NCBI GenBank assembly: GCA_043820875.1
Contig: JBDRDI010000034.1
Span: 1-64,000, forward strand
Direction of reading: 5' to 3'
Origin: JBDRDI01 sp043820875
GTDB lineage: Bacteria > Patescibacteriota > Patescibacteriia > Patescibacteriales > UBA12075
DNA: 64,000 nucleotides
The notes beneath the pieces are model-generated. The model worked only from the letters and a program-made list of their open reading frames with translations, made no database searches and was not told the origin of the DNA. Positions within the stretch are counted from its first letter, which is position 1; each line of letters starts with the position of its first letter. This document shows positions 1 to 6,639 of the stretch, in pieces. Position numbers and translations under genes: made by a program.

Positions 1-2289
1 TCTAGGGGCAAATGGGTTGGCGGAGGTTATAGCGGTGGTGCAGTATTTTTTGACTGTTTTGATTATTATGATGCTAATAATCGACGTCAAATTAAAATAA
101 ATGAAATTCCAGAAATGGCTCAGTTCACATTACTATTTAGAATGAAAGTAAAAGACACAGAAGAAACTCAACTTACTAGTAGTCATATCGTAATCACGCC
201 AGGTTTTCACGCAGCCATTGAAGACGATGATTTAACTATAGTAGCAAATGGGATTAGCGAGAATATAAATATAAAAATTTATGATAGGAATAATTGGCAT
301 CATTTTGCTATATTGCGTGATGGTTATAAAAACGAATACTATGTTTATAAAAATGGAGAGTTGGCAAAATATGCTTCTGGTGTTAATAGGTCATTTGATC
401 CTGGATCATGGTATTTTGGACGTTGTAATGCAACTGATTCTCTCGCTTTTGAATTAGATGAAATAAAAATATACAACACAGCATTAACGCAGGAACAAAT
501 TTTAGAAGAGTATAATTATAACGAAATAAGATGTGATTCTGATATTTGGGAATGTGGAAGCTGGGGCACCTGTTCAATAGGCGGTCATCAAACCAGAATT
601 TGTAATAAAACTTTTAATTGTGAACATGCAAACACCCCGTTCCCTTCAACAAGCCAGACATGTACTCCAGAATGCATCGAAGATACATGGAGCTGTGGCG
701 ATTGGGGAACTTGTTCAATAGATGGAATTCAAGCAAGGAATTGTAATAAAACATATAATTGTCCTTTGACAGATACTCCCTCACCAGAAACAACCAAATC
801 TTGCACCCCTGAATGCATCGAAGATGTGTGGGAATGCGGAAGTTGGGGTGATTGTTCATCCAACGGACAACAAACAAGAATCTGCACTAAAACATACGAT
901 TGTTCTTTAATAGACACGCCCTCGCCAGCCACCACCCAATCCTGTACCTATGCCCCGTACTGCACAGAAGATACCTGGCAATGCGGAAACTGGGGAATCT
1001 GCTCCCCGCAAGGAATTAAGACAAGAAGTTGTAATAAAACCTATGATTGTCAATCCGCAGAAACAGCATCTCCTGCAACATCTCAATACTGTGAAGCCCC
1101 GAACAAACCCCAACCTCAAACCCCATCAGATGATTTAGAAATTATCAATCAATCCTCAATAATCAAAGCAACAGTTAAACTTTTATGTCCTGTAAGTGAA
1201 ACAATGGCAAGCCAAGGATCAGGAACGATTATTGATTCAGATGGAACAATATTAACTAATAAACATGTGATTGACGGCACTGCTGGGTGTTGGATGGGAT
1301 TTATTGATGATTATGATGATGAGCCGTATTTTGGCGATAGACAAATTGCTGATATTTATAAGGTGTCAGATGACGCTGATGTAGCGGTTTTGAAATTAAG
1401 AAATCCAAGCAATAAAATATTAACTTCAATTAATATTTCTCAAAGTAATTCTAGTAATATTCAGTTAGGCGAGATACTTACTACTTATGGTTATCCAGGG
1501 AAATTTGGTACAAAAATAACATATACTAGCGGGGATTTTAGCGGAGTGGACGGCAATTATTTAAAGACAACTGCTATTATTGAGTACGGAAATTCAGGCG
1601 GTGGAGCTTATCTTAAAAACGGAACATTTATTGGAATACCATCTGCTGTGATGAAAGGCGATTTAAACTCTATGGGTTACATATTATCTGTAAATAAAAT
1701 TAATAGCTGGCTTAATAATTCAATAGCATATAATTACAATAGCAATAATAATAATTATTCAAGAGTCTCGTCTATTTTAGAAGATATGGACTTAAGCGCA
1801 ATTAGCTCCTTGGGTTTATTTGTCGCTGGAGATGAAGAAAATATCAAAACTGCGACTGAAAGCCAAAAAGTTATCCAAGAAGAAAAATTCTTAATCACCA
1901 AAATAGACAAAAATTTATCAAAAAGAATGAAAGGTAATATCTTATTACAGGTAGAAAAAAACGGCGAGGGCTGGTATGTTAATCCAGACAATGAGAAAAA
2001 GTATTATTTAGGAAGACCAGCAGACGCTTTTAGTATTATGAGAAATTTGGGATTGGGAATAAAAAATAGCGAATTAAATAATTATATTAATTCAAAATTT
2101 CCCGATAGATTGTCTGGAAAAATAATGTTAGATGTTGAGAAAAACGGCGAAGCGTATTATGTGAATCCAAATAATCTAAAAGGTTATTATCTAAATCGTC
2201 CTGCAGATGCTTTTAGAGTAATGCGTGAATTAGGATTAGGAATTACAAATAATGATATAAGGAAAATTGATGTTGGGGAAATTGAATGA
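1..2289 (+). CDS. Secreted multidomain serine protease (LamG-like, TSP1 repeats, trypsin-like), 5' partial
   Basis: The frame is open from base 1, so the gene starts outside the window; the ATG at 115 is internal. In order it shows the end of a LamG/concanavalin-like domain (to about 520), four thrombospondin type 1-like units starting near 541, 679, 820 and 967 (each with W-x-CGxWGxC and QTR-x-C), a trypsin-like domain with His (codon 1264, TNKHVID), Asp (codon 1378, DADVAVL) and Ser (codon 1594, GNSGGGA), and two copies (about 1924-2085, 2105-2275) of a module with LLQVE, WYVNP and RPADAF. The last module recurs in the protein at 38921-40768. The catalytic triad looks intact, so I infer an exported, surface-attached protease. 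The substrate is unknown and the signal peptide is outside the window. Confidence 0.85.
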   Translation, partial: SRGKWVGGGYSGGAVFFDCFDYYDANNRRQIKINEIPEMAQFTLLFRMKVKDTEETQLTSSHIVITPGFHAAIEDDDLTIVANGISENINIKIYDRNNWHHFAILRDGYKNEYYVYKNGELAKYASGVNRSFDPGSWYFGRCNATDSLAFELDEIKIYNTALTQEQILEEYNYNEIRCDSDIWECGSWGTCSIGGHQTRICNKTFNCEHANTPFPSTSQTCTPECIEDTWSCGDWGTCSIDGIQARNCNKTYNCPLTDTPSPETTKSCTPECIEDVWECGSWGDCSSNGQQTRICTKTYDCSLIDTPSPATTQSCTYAPYCTEDTWQCGNWGICSPQGIKTRSCNKTYDCQSAETASPATSQYCEAPNKPQPQTPSDDLEIINQSSIIKATVKLLCPVSETMASQGSGTIIDSDGTILTNKHVIDGTAGCWMGFIDDYDDEPYFGDRQIADIYKVSDDADVAVLKLRNPSNKILTSINISQSNSSNIQLGEILTTYGYPGKFGTKITYTSGDFSGVDGNYLKTTAIIEYGNSGGGAYLKNGTFIGIPSAVMKGDLNSMGYILSVNKINSWLNNSIAYNYNSNNNNYSRVSSILEDMDLSAISSLGLFVAGDEENIKTATESQKVIQEEKFLITKIDKNLSKRMKGNILLQVEKNGEGWYVNPDNEKKYYLGRPADAFSIMRNLGLGIKNSELNNYINSKFPDRLSGKIMLDVEKNGEAYYVNPNNLKGYYLNRPADAFRVMRELGLGITNNDIRKIDVGEIE

Positions 2290-2313
2290 AGCCATAGCAA
2301 ACTTTGCCATACC

Positions 2314-2341
2314 TTGACAAAACATTATTATCTGATATAAT
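2314..2341 (+). promoter_or_regulatory. Consensus promoter of the toxin-antitoxin operon
   Basis: TTGACA at 2314-2319 and TATAAT at 2336-2341 are separated by 16 bases and lie 33 bases before the antitoxin start. Both boxes match the housekeeping sigma consensus perfectly. Confidence 0.75.
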
Positions 2342-2373
2342 AAAGATAGATAATAAAAATTAATTTTACAATT

Positions 2374-2640
2374 ATGATTACTTATAACATCTCATTAAAC
2401 AAAGAATTAGCTCAAGTAGTTGATAAACAGATTAAATTAGGCAAGTTTGCTAATCGCAGTGAATTTTTTCGTCAACTTTTAAGATCTATATTTTTATCAA
2501 ATTCAGAAAGCAATGGTTTGAATGATTGGATTTATAACGAACCACATTATAGCGAATTAAAAGAAAGAGTAAAAAGTTTAAAAGAAAATAAAGAAAAATG
2601 TATTAGCGCGAAAGAATTTGACAAAGAATTTGATCTTTAA
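2374..2640 (+). CDS. Ribbon-helix-helix antitoxin (ParD/CopG-like)
   Basis: An 88-residue protein with an N-terminal beta strand (ITYNISLN) followed by two helices holding KFANRSEFFRQLL, the pattern of ribbon-helix-helix antitoxins that bind their own promoter as dimers. The charged C-terminal half should wrap the toxin. It lies 2 bases upstream of a RelE-like toxin gene and behind a consensus promoter, the usual antitoxin-first arrangement with autoregulation. The family assignment rests on the fold pattern and the context, not on a specific motif. Confidence 0.75.
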   Translation: MITYNISLNKELAQVVDKQIKLGKFANRSEFFRQLLRSIFLSNSESNGLNDWIYNEPHYSELKERVKSLKENKEKCISAKEFDKEFDL

Positions 2641-2642
2641 AT

Positions 2643-2930
2643 ATGTATAATTTTGTTGTTGCTAATTCCTGTAAAAAAGATTTTAAAAAATTAGATAAGA
2701 ATGCCCAAAAATTTATTAGGCATTTTTGTTTTTCAAAGATTTTAGAAAATCCCTATGTTGGGAAGAAATTAAAAGGCAATGATTTTCAAGGAATTTTAAA
2801 ATTTGGTGCTGTGTTTAATTCTACGGATTATCGTATTGTTTATAAAATTGAGAAAGAGAAATTAATTATTATTTTTATAATGATCGCCTCGCGGGAAAAT
2901 TTTTATAAAAAATTAAAAAAACGAATATAA
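2643..2930 (+). CDS. RelE/ParE-superfamily toxin
   Basis: A 95-residue basic protein. FKKLDKNAQKFI near the start, GKKLKGNDFQGILKF in the middle and DYRIVYKIEKEKLIIIFI are the conserved segments of RelE/YafQ-like toxins, which cleave mRNA on the ribosome or (ParE) poison gyrase. RIVYKI followed by a hydrophobic strand is the family core. The start lies 2 bases after the antitoxin stop, so the two are translated together. Which target it has cannot be told from sequence. It appears full length. Confidence 0.8.
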   Translation: MYNFVVANSCKKDFKKLDKNAQKFIRHFCFSKILENPYVGKKLKGNDFQGILKFGAVFNSTDYRIVYKIEKEKLIIIFIMIASRENFYKKLKKRI

Positions 2931-2946
2931 ATAAAATTATTTATGT

Positions 2947-3054
2947 TATTATTATCTTGATAGACCTGCGGACGCATTCAGGGTTATGCGTGAATTAGGA
3001 TTAGGAATTACCAATAATGATATAAGGAAAATTGATGTTGGGGAAATAGAATAA
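2947..3054 (+). pseudogene. Remnant of the 3' end of a paralogue of the protease at 1-2289
   Basis: In frame from about 2947 to a TAA at 3052-3054 the translation contains DRPADAFRVMRELGLGITNN and ends DVGEIE, nearly identical to the last 33 residues of the protease ending at 2289. At DNA level the two copies share long identical runs with mostly third-position changes. No upstream coding sequence precedes it: the toxin gene stops at 2930. It is therefore a decayed tail of a duplicated surface-protein gene, or a duplication boundary. Confidence 0.8.
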
Positions 3055-3058
3055 AATT

Positions 3059-3355
3059 AATAATAAAATCGTAGGAACGCAAAATGCGGGAACGCAAAAT
3101 CTTGCGTTCCTACATGGCGAATATAGGAATAAATTTGGACCGCAATCAAAAAATTTATCGTCAATAATCCGCGGTTTTAAAATCGGGGTAACAAAATATG
3201 CCAAAAATAATAATATTATTTTTGCTTGGCAAACGCGATTTCATGACAGGATTATACGAAACAATGATGAATTAAATAGGATTAGGCAGTATATTATTAA
3301 TAATCCGGAAAAATGGGAATTAGACAGAAATAATCATGAAAATTTGTATATGTAA
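3059..3355 (+). pseudogene. REP-associated tyrosine transposase (IS200-like), C-terminal fragment
   Basis: The frame ending at the TAA 3353-3355 encodes FGPQSKNLSSIIRGFK, VTKYAK, FAWQTRFHDRIIR, ELNRIRQYIINNPEKW and DRNNHENLYM, the C-terminal half of REP-associated tyrosine (Y1-type, HUH) transposases of the TnpA_REP family. The N-terminal half with the HUH motif is missing; the frame is preceded directly by the protease-tail remnant. The transposase is therefore non-functional. The catalytic Tyr of such enzymes would lie in the retained helix region, but without HUH it cannot act. Confidence 0.8.
3071..3113. repeat. 12-bp inverted repeat inside the transposase fragment
   Basis: GTAGGAACGCAA (3071-3082) pairs perfectly with TTGCGTTCCTAC (3102-3113). 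The loop contains a second copy of the GGAACGCAAAAT motif. It sits in the variable linker of the REP transposase frame and could be a captured REP-like hairpin or a slipped tandem duplication. Confidence 0.65.
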
Positions 3356-3384
3356 AAAGAGCCCGCGATTGTGGGCTCTTTTTA
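3355..3384 (+). terminator. Rho-independent terminator
   Basis: A 12-bp stem (3355-3366 with 3371-3382, one G-T pair) has a GATT loop and ends in a T run. It directly follows the transposase remnant and shows that galT should not start at the first in-frame ATG (3388). Confidence 0.85.
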
Positions 3385-3426
3385 TATGTGTTAAAATGTA
3401 AATATAAAATTAACCAAATCAATTAT

Positions 3427-4383
3427 ATGTTAATATCAAAAAAATCAGAAATACGAAAAGCTTATTTATTAAATAAATATGTAATTATTACACCCGGACG
3501 ATTAAAGCGTCCACGCGATGTTAAAGAAGAAACTATTGTTGAGCGTACAAAAGCGTGTCCTTTTTGTCCTGAAAAAATTGATAAAAAAAATGTTGTTGAT
3601 GAAATATCCGCCCGAGGCGGATCCGCCTCGGGCGGAAAGAGCAGAAAAAAATGGAATGTTTTAAGTATAAAAAATATTTTTCCAGCCGTAGCGCTTAACA
3701 ATAAAAAAGCTTATGGAACGCAAGAAGTTATTTTAGAAACTCCTGACCATACTAAAGAGTTGGCTGATTTGTCTGAACCGCATATTGAGCAAGTTTTAAA
3801 AATGTACGCGAGAAGAACAAAGGAAATAGCAAAAAATAGAAAAATAAATTATGTTCTTTGTTTTAAAAATCAGGGGTCTAAAGCAGGGGCTTCAATAATA
3901 CATGCACATTCGCAAATTTTTGCCACAGAAGTTATTCCTCCAGAAGTCCATGAAGAAATGGGATTAGCGCAAGCGTATAAAATTAAACATAATGAATGCC
4001 CTTATTGCAACATTATTAAGAAAGAAATGAAGTCAAAAAGAAAGATTTTTGAAGATAATTATGTCGTTGCTTTTGCTCCGTACGCTAGCGAATATCATTA
4101 TGAAGTATGGGTGTTTCCGAAGAGGCATCTTGACAATATTACTTTTTTAAGTCAAAATGAATTTAAATCTTTTGCAAAGGTATTGAAAAAGATTTTGTTA
4201 AAGTTGCAAGAGCTTGACCTTTCTTTTAATTATTTTCTTCACAATGTTGTGTCAGATAAAGATCAACATCTTTATTTGAAAATACAACCGCGAGATAGCG
4301 TTTGGGCTGGGGTTGAATTAGGATCAGGATTAGTTATCAACTCTATATCCCCAGAAGACGCGGCAAAGTATTATAGAAAATAA
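3427..4383 (+). CDS. galT: Galactose-1-phosphate uridylyltransferase-like (HIT superfamily)
   Basis: Transfers UMP between UDP-glucose and galactose-1-phosphate (Leloir pathway) or acts on a related sugar phosphate. The sequence shows a Zn-site CPFC near the N terminus, WNVLSIKNIFPA, the nucleotidyl-transfer motif HAHSQ, a second CPYC and the C-terminal HLYLKIQPR strand. It is about 318 residues, the family length. I chose the ATG at 3427 because the upstream ATG (3388) lies at the foot of a terminator. Residues near 61-70 (ARGGSASGG) come from a GC-rich palindrome inserted in frame. HAHSQ instead of HPHGQ fits the divergent GalT subgroup, so the exact sugar is uncertain. Confidence 0.8.
   Translation: MLISKKSEIRKAYLLNKYVIITPGRLKRPRDVKEETIVERTKACPFCPEKIDKKNVVDEISARGGSASGGKSRKKWNVLSIKNIFPAVALNNKKAYGTQEVILETPDHTKELADLSEPHIEQVLKMYARRTKEIAKNRKINYVLCFKNQGSKAGASIIHAHSQIFATEVIPPEVHEEMGLAQAYKIKHNECPYCNIIKKEMKSKRKIFEDNYVVAFAPYASEYHYEVWVFPKRHLDNITFLSQNEFKSFAKVLKKILLKLQELDLSFNYFLHNVVSDKDQHLYLKIQPRDSVWAGVELGSGLVINSISPEDAAKYYRK
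3607..3636. repeat. 30-bp perfect GC-rich palindrome inside galT
   Basis: TCCGCCCGAGGCGGA is followed directly by its exact reverse complement, with the centre between 3621 and 3622. It is mostly G and C within an AT-rich gene and keeps the frame (30 bases, 10 codons). I infer insertion of a mobile palindromic repeat into a loop of GalT. Confidence 0.85.
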
Positions 4384-4404
4384 GTTATAGTCATAATATT
4401 TTAA

Positions 4405-4476
4405 GTGCCCATAGTTCAACGGATAGAACACCAGCCTTCTAAGCTGGTTATGGGGGTTCGATTCCCTCTGGGCGCA
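4405..4476 (+). tRNA. tRNA-Arg(TCT)
   Basis: A 7-bp acceptor stem GTGCCCA/TGGGCGC, anticodon stem CCAGC/GCTGG enclosing CTTCTAA (anticodon TCT), a T-arm with GGTTCGATTCC, and discriminator A at 4476. CCA is not encoded. Confidence 0.95.
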
Positions 4477-4501
4477 CCCGCTTTAAAATTAAATTAAATT
4501 T

Positions 4502-5056
4502 ATGGCTATGCAACTTGTGATTCAAATTTTTGCTCTAATAATATTGTTTGCCTTTTTTCTGTTTTTATTTTTTCAATTTTATAATATTATGTTTCGCGGC
4601 TTCGCGCCATTCATTTCCACAAAAGGAAAAATTGTTAAAAGAATTGTTGACGAGATGGAGATAGATGAAAATGCGACTGTTTATGAATTCGGATGTGGAC
4701 GCGCCGGTTTTTTACGCGCGTTAAGAAAAAAATATCAAAAAGCGAATTTGATTGGCGTGGAATATTCTTTGTTGCCATACATCGTCGCTCGCGTTCAGGC
4801 CAGTTTATGCAAATCAGGAATGCCGGAAATCAGAATATTAAAAAAGAATTTTTTTAAAGTGGACATCCACGACGCTGATGTGATATATTGTTATTTGAAT
4901 ATAAAAACAATGACGGAACTGGAACATAAATTCAAAAGAGAGTGTCGCAAGGGCGCGCAAATCATCAGTTTCGCTTTTCGCTTGCCAAACATGGAAGCGG
5001 AAAAAGAAATTTCAGTTGAAGGTATTAAGGAGAAAGTTTATTTTTATCGGGTTTAA
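4502..5056 (+). CDS. Membrane-anchored class I SAM-dependent methyltransferase
   Basis: A 184-residue protein with one very hydrophobic N-terminal helix (residues about 5-30) followed by a Rossmann methyltransferase. Motif I is VYEFGCGRAGF near residue 61; GVEYS follows as the acidic end of strand 2; a motif IV-like region, DADVIYCYLN, is near 124. The substrate is not evident. Proteins of this type in Patescibacteria are usually annotated only as methyltransferase domain proteins. It stands alone between two tRNA genes with no partner that would indicate a role. Confidence 0.7.
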   Translation: MAMQLVIQIFALIILFAFFLFLFFQFYNIMFRGFAPFISTKGKIVKRIVDEMEIDENATVYEFGCGRAGFLRALRKKYQKANLIGVEYSLLPYIVARVQASLCKSGMPEIRILKKNFFKVDIHDADVIYCYLNIKTMTELEHKFKRECRKGAQIISFAFRLPNMEAEKEISVEGIKEKVYFYRV

Positions 5057-5066
5057 TTAATTTTTA

Positions 5067-5100
5067 GACTTTAGACTTTCGACTTTAGACTTTCGACTTA
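5067..5100. repeat. Tandem heptamer repeat upstream of tRNA-His
   Basis: Five units alternate GACTTTA and GACTTTC, with a truncated last unit, ending 5 bases before the tRNA. The same heptamer array lies beside tRNA-Glu at 48816-48850. Confidence 0.85.
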
Positions 5101-5105
5101 ATCAT

Positions 5106-5181
5106 GGTGGCCATAGTTCAACGGTTAGAACATCGGATTGTGGTTCCGATGATACGGGTTCAATTCCCGTTGGCCACCCCA
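5106..5181 (+). tRNA. tRNA-His(GTG), likely integration site
   Basis: The acceptor stem has the extra G-1:C73 pair typical of tRNA-His (GGTGGCCA/TGGCCACC). Anticodon stem TCGGA/TCCGA encloses TTGTGGT (anticodon GTG). CCA at 5179-5181 is encoded. The 3' end abuts the mobile island, and the recombinase frame on the other strand reads into the tRNA. Confidence 0.95.
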
Positions 5182-6639
5182 AGTGTGATGAGTATTCGCT
5201 GAAAGCACCTCTTTAAAGGGTGTTTTTAGCTTATATACGAGGTTTTTTCCGTCCAATTTTAAGTTCAGAAATAAGAAATTCAATAATTGTCTTTTTTCTT
5301 CCGGTTCTGAACTTTCAAATATTTTTTCGGCTTTTTGAGTTAAAGAAAGCACTGTATTTGCCGTGATATAATAGGAGTTGCTGGCGTTATCAAATTGTTT
5401 GATTTTAAATAAAATATCATACTGCTTTTCTTTAAATTCTTTAAGTTTTTGGTCATATATATCCGTAGTAATACGCCCATCAAGTCGGTCTGTATACATA
5501 ACTGAAATTCTTTTTTCTATAACATCATATTCTTCCCTTAATATTTTTAGTTGAATTTTTTGAAATTCATTTTTTGCCTGTTCGGTCGTTTTAAGTGATT
5601 CAACAACCTCTTCAAGTTTTTCCTGTGGCAATTTTAAGCCCCCTAAAAGTTTTTTAATCGGTTTAAGTAAATTTGTTTCATTTACCCATATTTTTTCGCA
5701 ATTCTTTTTGTAGTTTGTGCAATGATAATAAATATATTTTCCTTTATGAATTTCCGGCGTAATCGCACAACCGCATTTTGAACAAGTCATCAAACCTCTA
5801 AAAATATAGGGCTTAGTTGAATATTTACTTGGCTTCTTGGGATAACCCTCTCTTACTTTTTGACATTGCAAAAATAAATCATAAGTAATTAAGGGTTGGT
5901 ATTTATGAGGGAACAACTGCCCTTTACACATTTTTTGGCCGTAATAAAAATGATTTTTTAAAATTGATTCAATTTGTCTAATCTTTAAATAATTTTGTTT
6001 TTTACTTTTAAGCCCATCGTCTTTCATCATTTTAGATATTCTATCCATTGAATAATTGCCAGTTGAATATAGTTCAAAAATTTTAACAATAAATTGTTTT
6101 CTAATTGGATCGGGAATTACTACCTTGTCGCCTTTTTCGTCTTCGTCATTCAAATAACCCAAAGGAGCTTGGCCGGTAATTTCGCCTTTTTTTATTTTTT
6201 GGTCAAAGGTTCTTTTAACATTATCGCTTATCTGCAATACAAAACTTTTTGCCACAAAAACAGCTAAATCCCATCTTTGAATTTCAGAGCTATTAGAATT
6301 TTTATGAATTATTAAATTTTCTCTAATAAAATGAAGTTCTAATTTATCTTGTTTTCTTAATTCGTCAAGCATAACTGATTCTTTAAAACTTCTTTGCAGT
6401 CTATCAACGGTTTCAACAATCAAAACAGTTTTATCTTTTGATTTTTTAATTTCATCTATTACTTTTTCAAATTTTGCCCTCTTATCTTTTATTGATGATT
6501 CATCAAATTGATATTCGCTAATCACATCTAAACTTTTTCTCTTCGCATATTCTTGGGCACGAGCAAGTTGGGCGGGTATTGATTGCCCCTCATTCATTTG
6601 TTCTTCGGTTGAAACACGGGCTAAAATTATCGCTTTCAT
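5125..6639 (-). CDS. Large serine recombinase (resolvase/invertase family)
   Basis: Catalyses site-specific integration and excision through a Ser-DNA intermediate. The N-terminal resolvase domain has ARVSTEEQ with nucleophile Ser10 and ESSIKDKRAKF. A recombinase domain follows (GQAPLGYL near 155), then a zinc ribbon (CSKCG near 288 with CTNYKKNC), then a coiled-coil segment (about 350-420). At 504 residues it is normal for the family. The last 19 or so residues are read antisense from the tRNA-His gene, so the frame is likely fused to host sequence at the attachment site. Its start overlaps the Res stop by 4 bases (ATGA), coupling it to the restriction operon. Confidence 0.92.
   Translation of the reverse strand: MKAIILARVSTEEQMNEGQSIPAQLARAQEYAKRKSLDVISEYQFDESSIKDKRAKFEKVIDEIKKSKDKTVLIVETVDRLQRSFKESVMLDELRKQDKLELHFIRENLIIHKNSNSSEIQRWDLAVFVAKSFVLQISDNVKRTFDQKIKKGEITGQAPLGYLNDEDEKGDKVVIPDPIRKQFIVKIFELYSTGNYSMDRISKMMKDDGLKSKKQNYLKIRQIESILKNHFYYGQKMCKGQLFPHKYQPLITYDLFLQCQKVREGYPKKPSKYSTKPYIFRGLMTCSKCGCAITPEIHKGKYIYYHCTNYKKNCEKIWVNETNLLKPIKKLLGGLKLPQEKLEEVVESLKTTEQAKNEFQKIQLKILREEYDVIEKRISVMYTDRLDGRITTDIYDQKLKEFKEKQYDILFKIKQFDNASNSYYITANTVLSLTQKAEKIFESSEPEEKRQLLNFLFLNLKLDGKNLVYKLKTPFKEVLSANTHHTWGGQRELNPYHRNHNPMF

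Noticed and set aside
3388..3426. Upstream in-frame ATG for galT
   Set aside because: It lies at the base of the preceding terminator and adds 13 residues with no family similarity.
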